Assembly: GCA_025056255.1 (NCBI GenBank) | Contig: JANWVT010000001.1 | Coordinates: forward strand, 1-64,000 | Direction of reading: 5' to 3' | Length of the DNA stretch: 64,000 nt | Source: Bernardetiaceae bacterium | GTDB lineage: Bacteria; Bacteroidota; Bacteroidia; Cytophagales; Thermoflexibacteraceae | Shown here: piece by piece, positions 45,509 to 54,942 of the stretch | Position numbering within the stretch: the stretch's first letter is position 1 | Layout: each line of letters begins with the position of its first letter | The notes under the pieces: generated by a model | Told to the model about the DNA's origin: nothing | What the model saw: only the letters and a program-made list of their open reading frames with translations | Database searches by the model: none | Program-made: the position numbers and the translations under genes

Positions 45509-47392
45509 CTATGCAATCTGACGTTCTACAGAAGGATACCTTCTTTTGATAACCGCTTTTTCCCAAAGATAGGGCATGAGGGCTGTCCATGCCTGTTCGC
45601 CATCTGTAAATTTTGCCTTAGGATTTTGCACGATATTTAGAATCTTTTCTCGCACCTGAGCAGGACTAATCAAATTAGAATGGTTAAAGTCGGTGCTATG
45701 GACTGTGTCTAACAACGACTCCCGCCAGGCGCCACGCATCCAATCTACTACTGGCGTATTAAAGCCAATTTTACTTTTGCGCATGCGTACTTCCTCTGGT
45801 ATTCGTCCTTGCATGGCATCGCGGATAATGGCTTTGGTGTAACCATTTCGCACTTTGCTATGCCAAGGTAACGAAAAGCTGTAAGCTACCACCCTATAGT
45901 CCATAAAAGGCATTCTGATTTCTATGCCATTAGCCATAGAATACCGGTCGTAGTTACGCAGCAGCGTAGGCAATATGGTTTGGTGAAATATTTTGTACAA
46001 TTCGCTGTTAAATCTGCCAAGTTTGCCTTCATGCGGTTTTTCTTTGGCAAAAAGTTGTTTCAAACTACTGCTAGGAGAATGTCTTATTTGCGACAAGATA
46101 AACCGCAGAGCACTCCACCACGTTTGCGGCTGTTTATCTATCTGCTCCGATTCTATATCATTAAAGCCATTGATAGCATCTATGATGTTGCAAAAGTTTT
46201 TAAGATTCAATGCGCAGTCCATTAGTGCCAGTATAATGTGCCCATAGCCACTCATTAGTTCATCAGCCCCATGTCCATCTATGCTTACCGTGATACCATG
46301 TTGGCGAATGGCTTTATAAGTTTCCATCATAGGCAGGGGGCTTGTCAGGTAGAGTTCTTCAAACAAATACAGATACTCATTCATTTCTTCAAGACTTCGC
46401 CCTGCACTAACTTGTATGTAAGTAGCGGGTATAGCAAGGTGTTCAGCTACTTTTTGCGCATAATACCGCTCATCTAAAAACGTGCCAGGAAAAGTAGCTA
46501 CAAACACGTGTTGCCAGTCGGAGGAAAGCCTTTGCGCAATAAAATTTTTTTCATTTCGGGCAATCCAAGCAATAGTGCCGGCAATAGCGCTGGAGTCTAA
46601 CCCTCCACTGAGGGCTGTTCCAATGGGCACATCTGCTCGCATGCGGATGCGGCAGGCATCAGTAAAGATATCTTTGAACTGTTCTACTTGCTCTTCGTAG
46701 CGCTTGGGCACTTGTACCAAGTGTTGCATCGTATCCCAATAGCGAATGGGGTGCAAAGTGCGTTCAGTGAGTTTAAGGTAGGCATAATGACCTGCGGGGA
46801 AGCGTTTAATGCCAGCAATAAGGCAGTGCTCAGTAGCTTCGTAATCGAATAGATGCGATTTGAGATAGTCAAAATTATCGGCAACGCGCAATTCGGGCAG
46901 AAAAGGAATGAGTGCTTTCATTTCTGAGGCAAAGGCAAATCTATTATTGGCAAACGTGTAGTATAGTGGTTTTACGCCAAATCGGTCTCGGCTCAGAAAA
47001 AGGCGTGACTCTACCTTATCCCAAATAGCAAATGCCCACATACCATTAAACCTTAGTAAGCAATGCTCGCCCCATTGGTGGAATGCTGCAATAATTACTT
47101 CGGTATCGGTATCGGACAAAAAGCGGTAACCTTTAGCAAGCAACTCCTTTCTGATTTCCAGAAAGTTATAGATTTCGCCGTTGAAAGTAATCACATAGCG
47201 CTCAGTTTCCATCGGTTGATGCCCTTTGGCGCTTAAATCTAAAATAGCCAACCTACGATGCCCAATTGTGAGGAGTTGTTCAGGGGCTTGCCAAACACCA
47301 AAACTATCCGGTCCGCGATGTGCTAATAATTGAAGTACTTCTGTGAAAGATTCGGTTGATATAGCGGGCATGGTGCCCAAAATGCCGCACAT
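45509..47392 (-). CDS. asnB: Asparagine synthetase B, glutamine-hydrolysing
   Basis: A 627-residue amidotransferase. Cys2 of MCGILG is the glutaminase nucleophile; the N-terminal domain has HRGPDS and FNGEIYNFLEIR. The synthetase domain carries the PP-loop SGGLDSSAIAG (near residue 260) and SIDGHGADELMSGYG. In polysaccharide loci such AsnB-type enzymes often amidate a uronic acid or other carboxylate of the glycan, so the product may not be free asparagine. It is the first gene of the cluster, 17 bases after the PLP enzyme gene. Confidence 0.9.
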   Translation of the reverse strand: MCGILGTMPAISTESFTEVLQLLAHRGPDSFGVWQAPEQLLTIGHRRLAILDLSAKGHQPMETERYVITFNGEIYNFLEIRKELLAKGYRFLSDTDTEVIIAAFHQWGEHCLLRFNGMWAFAIWDKVESRLFLSRDRFGVKPLYYTFANNRFAFASEMKALIPFLPELRVADNFDYLKSHLFDYEATEHCLIAGIKRFPAGHYAYLKLTERTLHPIRYWDTMQHLVQVPKRYEEQVEQFKDIFTDACRIRMRADVPIGTALSGGLDSSAIAGTIAWIARNEKNFIAQRLSSDWQHVFVATFPGTFLDERYYAQKVAEHLAIPATYIQVSAGRSLEEMNEYLYLFEELYLTSPLPMMETYKAIRQHGITVSIDGHGADELMSGYGHIILALMDCALNLKNFCNIIDAINGFNDIESEQIDKQPQTWWSALRFILSQIRHSPSSSLKQLFAKEKPHEGKLGRFNSELYKIFHQTILPTLLRNYDRYSMANGIEIRMPFMDYRVVAYSFSLPWHSKVRNGYTKAIIRDAMQGRIPEEVRMRKSKIGFNTPVVDWMRGAWRESLLDTVHSTDFNHSNLISPAQVREKILNIVQNPKAKFTDGEQAWTALMPYLWEKAVIKRRYPSVERQIA

Positions 47393-47409
47393 AAATTTGT
47401 TTAAGGGGT

Positions 47410-48294
47410 TTAATAAATACCTCCCGTATGCAAAATTAGCAACCTACTGCCGTCTGCAAAATATTTTTTGCACAACAAGTCGGTCAATGCGTAAAACAGT
47501 TTACCTGTGTAGACAGGCTCAAGCGGGATGTGGTACCGACTCATAAAGTCTCTAATAAAATTATTCAAAGCAGGAGTTGTACGGGCGTAGCCACCAAAGT
47601 GATAATCTTCTATCACCTCCCAGTGACCAACCCGAGGCGGAGGCACTTCGGTTAGCAGCTGTTGAACAGTTGCTGTTAAAAAATTGCCTTTTAGCACGCT
47701 CACGCCTAACACTTTTACATCAGGATTGCCAAGTACCAACCCCGCCAGTGTGCAACCTGTTCCGCAAGCACAAAGCGCATAATCAAAATTCTCCGACACA
47801 TATTGCCAAATTTCAGCACAGCCCTTTATTGCTAAGGCATTAGAGCCTCCCTCTGGCAAAATATAGCAATCATCAAAACACTCGTTAGGGAAACGTACTT
47901 GCAACCAAGCAAGCATATCTTGCTGCTGGTGAATGCTGCGATAGTCGTTTCGGCTGAGGTAGCGCAGTTCCATGCCCATTTGGCATGCAAACTGCAAAAC
48001 AGGGTTAAGCGATGCTGTGGGTTCGCCGCGCACATAGCCTATGGTGTGAAAGCCAAAGTAGTGCCCAGCAGCAGCTGTTGCCCGCAGGTGATTAGAGTAC
48101 GCTCCGCCAAAAGTGAGCAATGTAGTTTTGCCCTCTACTTGTGCTTGTTGTAAGTTATATTTTAGCTTAAACCACTTATTGCCATGTATATGCGGATGAA
48201 GCAAATCCAAACGCAAAACACTAACTTGACAAGTGCCTGAAAATGAAGCAGGCAACGGCTGTAAAAGCGGTGCAGACACATTGTTGAACAACAT
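47410..48294 (-). CDS. PLP-dependent ACC deaminase / D-cysteine desulfhydrase family
   Basis: A 294-residue fold-type II PLP enzyme. The cofactor lysine lies in HGNKWFKLKYNLQQ (near residue 38), followed by TFGGAYSNHLRATAAAG. ILPEGGSNALAIKG and CGTGCTLAGLVLG bind the phosphate. Typical activities are D-cysteine desulfhydration or ACC deamination, and which applies cannot be told. ATG 48294 (MLFNNVSAPLLQPL) is chosen over the longer track frame. It precedes asnB by 17 bases and could head the transcript, though it is probably not a glycan gene. Confidence 0.85.
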   Translation of the reverse strand: MLFNNVSAPLLQPLPASFSGTCQVSVLRLDLLHPHIHGNKWFKLKYNLQQAQVEGKTTLLTFGGAYSNHLRATAAAGHYFGFHTIGYVRGEPTASLNPVLQFACQMGMELRYLSRNDYRSIHQQQDMLAWLQVRFPNECFDDCYILPEGGSNALAIKGCAEIWQYVSENFDYALCACGTGCTLAGLVLGNPDVKVLGVSVLKGNFLTATVQQLLTEVPPPRVGHWEVIEDYHFGGYARTTPALNNFIRDFMSRYHIPLEPVYTGKLFYALTDLLCKKYFADGSRLLILHTGGIY

Positions 48295-48373
48295 TAACAA
48301 TTCATTCACAATATTTGATGCTGTTTTTTTGTTTATAGTATAGCGAAAACTTAAATTAGCAGCGCGATAAAGC

Positions 48374-48796
48374 ATGCACTTATTTTTTGCCTTGAAGGAA
48401 CCCAATTATTGTTATCGGAAAATTCTTCTTGCACTTGCCAAGCAAGCAAGTCTTTGGTTGTTTTTACTCAGCTTTATCGCCCAAACGCATCCGCTGTTTT
48501 TTGCTGACCTTTTCTACAAAGATAAAATTGAGCAAACAAGCGATGACTCGAGCATTGAGAATGAATCGGACAACAGCAGCGTAGCGGATTCCTTATGGTT
48601 GAAGAAAAACAAGTGTGCAAAGAAAAAATTACCACTTGGGCTACCCCCCGATATTTGCATACCTGTTATTAATACCAACAACTTTTTGTGGTACAATTGT
48701 TTTTTTGCAGCTATTGCCAGTTGTACTAACGATTTTATTTTCATTAAAACTCCTCGTTACATCGCGTTTCAATCACTTATTTTTTACGAAGAGTAG
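48374..48796 (+). CDS. Hypothetical small protein upstream of the efflux operon
   Basis: A 140-residue frame that I do not recognise. It has one hydrophobic segment (ASLWLFLLSFIAQTHPLFFADLF), then a Ser/Asp/Glu-rich stretch, a basic stretch KKNKCAKKK and a hydrophobic C-terminal half. It could be a small exported or membrane protein. It sits between the divergent PLP enzyme gene and the efflux operon, 174 bases before the latter. No strong start signal is seen, and it may be a chance frame. Confidence 0.3.
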   Translation: MHLFFALKEPNYCYRKILLALAKQASLWLFLLSFIAQTHPLFFADLFYKDKIEQTSDDSSIENESDNSSVADSLWLKKNKCAKKKLPLGLPPDICIPVINTNNFLWYNCFFAAIASCTNDFIFIKTPRYIAFQSLIFYEE

Positions 48797-48970
48797 CTAA
48801 TTCCCCTCTTACAGGAAATACCTCGTATTGATGCTATCTTTTGTACGAGTGTGGTGCTGTACACAACGGTGCCGCAAGCACTTACCTTGCTCGGGAAATA
48901 ATGCACTTATCCATATTCAAACAATTTTCAACCTACCGTTTACATTACATCATTTTTAAAGTTTCTATTC

Positions 48971-50062
48971 ATGAAAAACTATCATTTTCGTGTTCTACTG
49001 TTTGGGTTGAGCAGCTTGTTGTTTTACACGGCTTGTGAACATCAAGAGCATCACCACGATTTAGGTACCTATCAGGCTACACAGCCCGTTAGAAAAGACA
49101 CTACCACACTCAAAGAGTATGTTTGCCAAATTCGCTCTCATCAGCATATTGAACTGCGAGCATTGGAACGGGGCTATCTGCAAGACATTTATGTAGATGA
49201 AGGCAAACGAGTGAAAAAAGGGCAGCTCATGTTTCGCATTATGCCGTTGGTCTATCAGGCAGAGGTGCAAAAAGCTGAGGCTGAAGCTAAGTTTGTAGAG
49301 GTAGAATATTTGAACACCAAGCAGTTGGCTGAGCAGAATATTGTTTCGCAAAGCGAGTTAGCATTAGCCAAAGCTAAGTTAGAAAAAGCTAAGGCTGAAT
49401 TGGCATTAGCCAAAACCCACTTGAATTTTACTGAAATCCGCGCACCTTTCGACGGTATCATGGGGCGTTTCAACGTGCGCTTAGGCAGCTTAGTAGAAGA
49501 AGGCGAACTGCTCACTACACTTTCCGACAACAGCAAAGTGTGGGTATATTTCAACGTACCGGAAGCTGAATACTTAGACTTTTTTGGCGCCAACCAAAAG
49601 AATAATCTGCCCAAAGTGCAGTTGCAGATGGCTAACCGTCAGCTGTTTGACCAGTTAGGTACTATCGAAACCATTGAGGCAGATTTCAACAACGAAACAG
49701 GCAATATTGCTTTTCGCGCCACTTTCGCTAACCCGCAAGGACTGCTCCGGCATGGCGAAACGGGCAACATCTTGATGCCAGTAGCCCTTAAAAACGTGCT
49801 GCTCATTCCGCAAAAAGCCACCTTTGAGATTCTGGGCAAAAAGTATGTGTTCGTGATTGGAGCAAATAATATGGTAACCATGCGCGAGATTACAGTTTCA
49901 GGGGAAATGCCTCATTTGTTTGTAGTAGCTAATGGACTGCAAGACAACGAAAAAATCTTAATAGAAGGATTGCGGAAAGTAAAAAATGGCGACGTAGTTA
50001 AATATACCCTTGTGCCCATGTCTCGCATCCTTGCTGAGTTAAACCGCTTACATGCTGAATAA
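48971..50062 (+). CDS. RND efflux periplasmic adaptor (AcrA/MexA-like lipoprotein)
   Basis: A 363-residue membrane-fusion protein linking the RND pump to its outer-membrane channel. Lipoprotein signal with YTAC, the cysteine near residue 18, then a His-rich stretch HQEHHHD. Lipoyl half-motifs IYVDEGKRVKKGQLMFRI and APFDGIMGRFNVRLGSLVEEGE flank a coiled-coil hairpin (about 95-150; KAEAEAKFVE, ALAKAKLEKAKAELALAK). Beta-barrel and membrane-proximal domains follow. First gene of a three-gene operon, 21 bases before the pump gene. Confidence 0.92.
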   Translation: MKNYHFRVLLFGLSSLLFYTACEHQEHHHDLGTYQATQPVRKDTTTLKEYVCQIRSHQHIELRALERGYLQDIYVDEGKRVKKGQLMFRIMPLVYQAEVQKAEAEAKFVEVEYLNTKQLAEQNIVSQSELALAKAKLEKAKAELALAKTHLNFTEIRAPFDGIMGRFNVRLGSLVEEGELLTTLSDNSKVWVYFNVPEAEYLDFFGANQKNNLPKVQLQMANRQLFDQLGTIETIEADFNNETGNIAFRATFANPQGLLRHGETGNILMPVALKNVLLIPQKATFEILGKKYVFVIGANNMVTMREITVSGEMPHLFVVANGLQDNEKILIEGLRKVKNGDVVKYTLVPMSRILAELNRLHAE

Positions 50063-50083
50063 TCTTTTCTACTAATACCTACC

Positions 50084-53000
50084 ATGTTTTCAAAATTTAT
50101 TCACCGACCTGTTTTAGCCATTTCTATATCCATTGCCATTGTTTTCTTGGGTCTTTTGGCAATGAATCGTTTGCCTGTTTCGCAATTTCCGGAAATAGCC
50201 CCCCCTCGTGTATCAGTTTTTATTGACTACCCGGGTGCCAGTGCCGACGTATTGGTTCAATCTACCCTCATCCCCTTAGAGCGTGCCATTAACGGCGTAC
50301 AAGGAATGCAATACATCATTTCCGACGCTACCAGTGCAGGGGAGGCAACTATTCAAGTTGTATTTGAACCCGGCACCGACCCTAATGCAGCCGTTGTCAA
50401 TGTGAAAACAAGGGTTGACCAAGTGATGAATAACTTGCCGCCATTGGTGCAGCGCGAAGGAGTTATCATCACCCCTATCCAGCCCAGTATGCTCATGTAC
50501 GTGAATCTGTATAGCACCGACAAAAATGCAGATGAAAAATTTCTATTCAACTATGCTTATGTCAATATTTTGCCGGAGCTACAACGCATCAAGGGCATGG
50601 GGCGGGCACAGATTTTGGGTAGTAGGCAATTTGCCATGCGCATTTGGCTCAAACCCGACCGCATGAGGGCTTACAATATTTCAACCGAAGAGGTGATGAA
50701 AGCTCTTGAAGAACAGAGTGTGATTGGTCGCCCAGGTAGGCTGGGGCAAAGTTCTGGCAAAACACCGCAGTCGCTTGAATATGTGCTGGTATATAAAGGC
50801 AGGTTTAATAAACCCGAAGAATACGAAGACATTATTGTCCGCGCTAACCCAGACGGCGAAATTCTGAAATTGAAAGACATAGCCGATGCCGAACTGGGCA
50901 GTGAATTTGTCAACATCTATTCCAACAAAGATGGTTACCCTTCTGCTTCCATTGTGTTGAAACAAAACGTAGGCAGTAATGCTCAAGAAGTGATTGCGCA
51001 GGTAAAGGAAAAACTGGCAGAACTCAAACGAGACTTTCCGCCCGGCATGAACTATGAAATTAGCTACGATGTTTCCAAGTTTGTAGACGCTTCTATTGAG
51101 CAAGTATTACACACTTTATTAGAAGCCTTCATTCTGGTGGCACTGGTGGTATTTGTATTTTTAGGCGATTGGCGTTCTACGCTCATTCCCATTATTGCCG
51201 TGCCTGTTTCGCTTGTGGGTGCGTTTGTCTTCATGCAATTTTTAGGCTTGACTATCAACCTGATAACACTTTTTGCCTTAGTGCTTGCTATTGGTATTGT
51301 GGTAGACGATGCTATTGTGGTAGTAGAAGCCGTACACGAAAAAATGGAGTCTGAGCACCTGTCGCCCTATCAGGCAGTCAAAAAAGTGTTAGGTGAAATT
51401 AGCGGAGCAGTAATAGCCATTACGCTTGTGATGGTATCGGTGTTCGTACCCATTGCATTTATGCCCGGTCCGGTGGGAGTGTTTTATCGCCAGTTTTCTA
51501 TTACTATGGCAAGTTCCATTGTGCTTTCGGGCATAGTAGCGCTCACACTTACTCCTGTCCTTTCTGCCATGATACTCAAAAACCATCACAACAAACCGCG
51601 GCGACACAATCCTGTCAGTTGGTTTTTAAATGGTTTTAATCGCACATTTGAGCAAGTAACGGCTAAATATACAGGGCTGCTCCGGCATATTGTTCACCGC
51701 AGATTAGTTACACTGGGTATTCTATTAGCGTTTGGTTGGGGCATTTATGCAGTTAATAAAATATTACCTGCTGGATTTATTCCCAACGAAGACCAAGGCA
51801 TGATTTACGCCATCATCCAAACCCCTCCCGGCTCTACGCTGGAACGCACCAACGAGGTTTCAAGGCAATTGCAAAAAATAGCGGAGGAAATAGAAGGGAT
51901 TCAGTCAGTAACTTCTTTGGCTGGTTATGAAATCTTGACCGAAGGGCGCGGTTCTAATGCGGGCACTTGCTTAATCAATTTGAAGGATTGGGACAAACGC
52001 AAGCAAACTGTTAAAGACATAATAGAACAATTAGAAGAAAAAACCAAAAATTTAGGTGCGGTAATAGAGTTCTTCGAGCCTCCTGCTGTGCCCGGCTATG
52101 GCTCCTCCGATGGATTCTCACTTCGCATGATAGACAAGAATCCCACCGTTGACTATCAGGAGTTCGACAAAATCAACACGCAGTTTATGGAAGCCCTTAA
52201 AAAGCGCAAAGAGTTGACCGGGCTGTTCACTTTTTATGCTGCCAACTATCCACAATACGAATTGATAATTGATAATCAGGCTGCTATGCAGAAGGGGGTT
52301 TCTATTGGCAAAGCTATGGAAAACTTAGACATCTTAATAGGCAGCACCTACGAACAAGGCTTCACGCGCTTCAACAACTTTTTCAAGGTGTACACCCAAG
52401 CTGCACCCGAGTACCGGCGAATGCCTTCTGACCTACTCAACCTATTCATTAAAAACGAGAGTGGCGAAATGGTGCCTTATTCCTCGTTCATGAAACTCAA
52501 AAAAACCCAAGGACCTAACGAAATTACGCGCTTTAACTTGTACATGTCCTCTGCCATTCGCGGAGTGCCTGCACCCGGCTATACCTCGGGCGATGCTATT
52601 CGCGCCATTCAAGAAGTAGCCGAACAAACTTTGCCACAAGGTTACGATATTGCTTGGGAAGGGCTTTCCTACGACGAAGCACGGCGTGGCAACGAAGCAG
52701 TGTATATTCTGGCAGTAGTGCTCATTTTTGTTTACTTAGTACTTGCTGCCCAATATGAGAGTTTCATTATCCCACTGGCGGTACTTTTTTCCCTGCCTCC
52801 GGGGATCTTTGGTTCGTTTTTGCTGCTCAAATGGATGGGGTTGGCAAACGATATTTATGCACAAATCGGCTTGATTATGCTCATTGGTCTATTGGGCAAA
52901 AATGCTGTGCTGATTGTAGAGTTTGCTGTTCAGCGACACCATCAAGGTTTGAGCATCATGGAAGCTGCCATAGAAGGGGCTAAAATGCGCTTCCGTCCGA

Positions 53001-53332
53001 TTTTAATGACCTCCTTCGCTTTTATTGCCGGACTCATTCCGTTAGTACGCGCAACTGGGGCAGGTGCAGTGGGCAACCACACCATTGGGGCTTCGGCATT
53101 GGGCGGCATGTTATTGGGGACCGTATTCGGAGTCATCATTGTACCGGGGTTGTACTACATATTCGGCAAATTGGCAGAAGGAAAAAAACTCATCCGCGAT
53201 GAAGAACTAAATCCGCTTACCGAAGACATCGCAGAACACTATCCTAATGGAGAAAACAACATAAGTAACAAAAAACTGGCAAGTCTGATAAAAAAATTGC
53301 TAAAAAAAGATGAAATGCAAGATAAAGCATAG
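50084..53332 (+). CDS. RND multidrug efflux permease (AcrB/MexB, HAE1 type)
   Basis: A 1082-residue inner-membrane proton-driven pump with 12 membrane helices in two pseudo-repeats, each with a large periplasmic loop. The proton-relay aspartates lie in GIVVDDAIVVVEAV (helix 4) and the lysine in LIGLLGKNAVLIVEF (helix 10), all present. The sequence around FPGGMNYE-type loops and VQSTLIPLERAINGVQG fits the hydrophobic/amphiphilic efflux group rather than the metal exporters. The C-terminal tail is extended and charged. It overlaps the channel gene by 23 bases. Confidence 0.95.
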   Translation: MFSKFIHRPVLAISISIAIVFLGLLAMNRLPVSQFPEIAPPRVSVFIDYPGASADVLVQSTLIPLERAINGVQGMQYIISDATSAGEATIQVVFEPGTDPNAAVVNVKTRVDQVMNNLPPLVQREGVIITPIQPSMLMYVNLYSTDKNADEKFLFNYAYVNILPELQRIKGMGRAQILGSRQFAMRIWLKPDRMRAYNISTEEVMKALEEQSVIGRPGRLGQSSGKTPQSLEYVLVYKGRFNKPEEYEDIIVRANPDGEILKLKDIADAELGSEFVNIYSNKDGYPSASIVLKQNVGSNAQEVIAQVKEKLAELKRDFPPGMNYEISYDVSKFVDASIEQVLHTLLEAFILVALVVFVFLGDWRSTLIPIIAVPVSLVGAFVFMQFLGLTINLITLFALVLAIGIVVDDAIVVVEAVHEKMESEHLSPYQAVKKVLGEISGAVIAITLVMVSVFVPIAFMPGPVGVFYRQFSITMASSIVLSGIVALTLTPVLSAMILKNHHNKPRRHNPVSWFLNGFNRTFEQVTAKYTGLLRHIVHRRLVTLGILLAFGWGIYAVNKILPAGFIPNEDQGMIYAIIQTPPGSTLERTNEVSRQLQKIAEEIEGIQSVTSLAGYEILTEGRGSNAGTCLINLKDWDKRKQTVKDIIEQLEEKTKNLGAVIEFFEPPAVPGYGSSDGFSLRMIDKNPTVDYQEFDKINTQFMEALKKRKELTGLFTFYAANYPQYELIIDNQAAMQKGVSIGKAMENLDILIGSTYEQGFTRFNNFFKVYTQAAPEYRRMPSDLLNLFIKNESGEMVPYSSFMKLKKTQGPNEITRFNLYMSSAIRGVPAPGYTSGDAIRAIQEVAEQTLPQGYDIAWEGLSYDEARRGNEAVYILAVVLIFVYLVLAAQYESFIIPLAVLFSLPPGIFGSFLLLKWMGLANDIYAQIGLIMLIGLLGKNAVLIVEFAVQRHHQGLSIMEAAIEGAKMRFRPILMTSFAFIAGLIPLVRATGAGAVGNHTIGASALGGMLLGTVFGVIIVPGLYYIFGKLAEGKKLIRDEELNPLTEDIAEHYPNGENNISNKKLASLIKKLLKKDEMQDKA

Positions 53333-54743
53333 CCTCATTGCTGTAGGAGTAGTTTTACTGGGGCAGTCGTGTGTGCCTACATTACCTACTCAGCGCAATG
53401 CCCAAGTAGCATTGCCTACTCAGTTTCAACCTACATCTGTGGCTGACACCCTTACCCTTGCCCAACTGCAGTGGAAAGAGTACTTCAACGATGGCAACTT
53501 AGCAGCGCTAATTGAAGAGGCACTGCAAAACAACCAAGAGTTGAATATTGTCATGCAGGAAATTGAAATCAGCCGCAATGAAATCACAGCGCGCAAGGGA
53601 GAATACCTGCCGTTTGTGGGGCTGCGTGCTGGTGCTGCCGTAGATAAAGTTGGTAAATATACCCGCATGGGTGCAGTGGAAGAGGGGCTGGAAATTATGC
53701 CCGAAAAACATTTTCCCACCCCTCTCTCCGACTTTATAGCAAACGCTGCTGCTTCTTGGGAGTTGGACGTATGGCGAAAACTACGCAATGCCAAAAAAGT
53801 AGCAGCATTAAAATACTTAGCTACCACAGAAGGAAAAAACTTTTTGGTCACCAATTTGGTAGCCGAAATTGCCTACTCCTACTACGAGCTACTGGCGTTA
53901 GACAATTTGTTAGAAATTATTCAGCAAAACATCGAAATCCAAAATAACGCTTACCAAATTGTCAAAAAGGAGAAAGAAAGTGCCAAAGCCAGTCAGTTGG
54001 CTGTTAATCGGTTTGAAGCACAGTTGCTCAACACCCAAAACCTGCAATATGCCGTTATGCAACGTATCACAGAAGCAGAAAACCGCATCAATTTTTTATT
54101 GGGACGCCCTCCGCAGCCTATTGCTCGCCATTCTCAACAGTTTTTTGATATTTCACTAGGCAGTATCCAAGCCGGCATTCCTTCGCAACTACTTGTCAAT
54201 CGCCCCGACATTCGGCAGGCAGAACTGGAGTTGCAAGCGGCGCGTTTGAATGTACAAGTAGCCAAAGCCAACTTTTACCCTGCTTTCCGCATTACCGCCG
54301 GTATAGGTTTTCAAGCATTCCAACCTGCTTATTTGCTCGGTCCAGAGTCGGTAATATACTCGCTGGCAGGCGATGCAGTAGCGCCACTGATTAATCGGAA
54401 TGCTATTAAGGCAGCTTATTTTAATGCCAATGCCCAGCAGATTCAGGCATTGTATCGCTATGGACAAACGGTGCTCAATGGCTATGTGGAGGTACTCAAC
54501 CAGTTGGCAAAAGCCAATAACTACAGCAAGAGCTATCAAACTAAAAAACGCGAAGTAGATATTCTCATTCAATCTGTGGACATTGCTAACAGTCTGTACC
54601 GCTCTGCACGAGCAGATTACATGGAAGTATTACTGACTCAGCGCGAAGCGCTTAACGAAAAATTAGAACTTGTGGAAGTAAAGGCAAAGTTATTGGAAAG
54701 CAAGGTAGGGCTCTACCGCGCTCTGGGCGGCGGTTGGCGATAA
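53310..54743 (+). CDS. RND outer-membrane efflux channel (OprM/TolC-like lipoprotein)
   Basis: A 477-residue outer-membrane channel protein. The lipoprotein signal ends at LLGQSC (cysteine near residue 21). Two repeated TolC-type alpha-helical modules follow, with LLVNRPDIRQAELELQAARLNVQVAKANFYPAF marking the second and ADYMEVLLTQREAL near the end. It completes the tripartite pump. Starts inside the last 23 bases of the permease gene; no regulator is seen in the operon. Confidence 0.93.
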   Translation: MKCKIKHSLIAVGVVLLGQSCVPTLPTQRNAQVALPTQFQPTSVADTLTLAQLQWKEYFNDGNLAALIEEALQNNQELNIVMQEIEISRNEITARKGEYLPFVGLRAGAAVDKVGKYTRMGAVEEGLEIMPEKHFPTPLSDFIANAAASWELDVWRKLRNAKKVAALKYLATTEGKNFLVTNLVAEIAYSYYELLALDNLLEIIQQNIEIQNNAYQIVKKEKESAKASQLAVNRFEAQLLNTQNLQYAVMQRITEAENRINFLLGRPPQPIARHSQQFFDISLGSIQAGIPSQLLVNRPDIRQAELELQAARLNVQVAKANFYPAFRITAGIGFQAFQPAYLLGPESVIYSLAGDAVAPLINRNAIKAAYFNANAQQIQALYRYGQTVLNGYVEVLNQLAKANNYSKSYQTKKREVDILIQSVDIANSLYRSARADYMEVLLTQREALNEKLELVEVKAKLLESKVGLYRALGGGWR

Positions 54744-54773
54744 GTACACATTGCGCGTACCTGTACTTGTAAC

Positions 54774-54817
54774 AACTCTGTTTGTAGCACGTGAGAACAT
54801 GCGCTACAAACAGAGTT
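54774..54817. repeat. 15-bp perfect inverted repeat
   Basis: AACTCTGTTTGTAGC (54774-54788) and GCTACAAACAGAGTT (54803-54817) are exact complements around 14 bases. No T-run follows on either strand, so a simple terminator is doubtful although the place, 30 bases past the efflux operon, would suit one. It directly precedes the tandem-repeat element. Confidence 0.7.
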
Positions 54818-54831
54818 ATGAGTTGTGTGTA

Positions 54832-54912
54832 GAGACACGAACAACAGTGGTGTGCAACGGCGACGTGCAACGGCAGCGTGCAACGGCAGCGTGCAACGGC
54901 AGCGTGTACACT
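54832..54912 (+). repeat. 13-bp tandem repeat, four units, with dispersed core
   Basis: The core gagacacgaacaac is followed by units at 54853, 54866, 54879 and 54892: gtgcaacggcgac, then gtgcaacggcagc three times, and a partial gtg. The identical unit occurs at 35118-35182 in the opposite orientation. It lies between convergent genes. Confidence 0.85.
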
Positions 54913-54942
54913 AAATTTTTCAAATGCTCAATGGTGCGTGGG

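Noticed and set aside
47410-48294. PLP enzyme as part of the glycan pathway
   Set aside because: It belongs to the ACC deaminase/D-cysteine desulfhydrase family, with no sugar role known; adjacency to asnB may simply be shared transcription.
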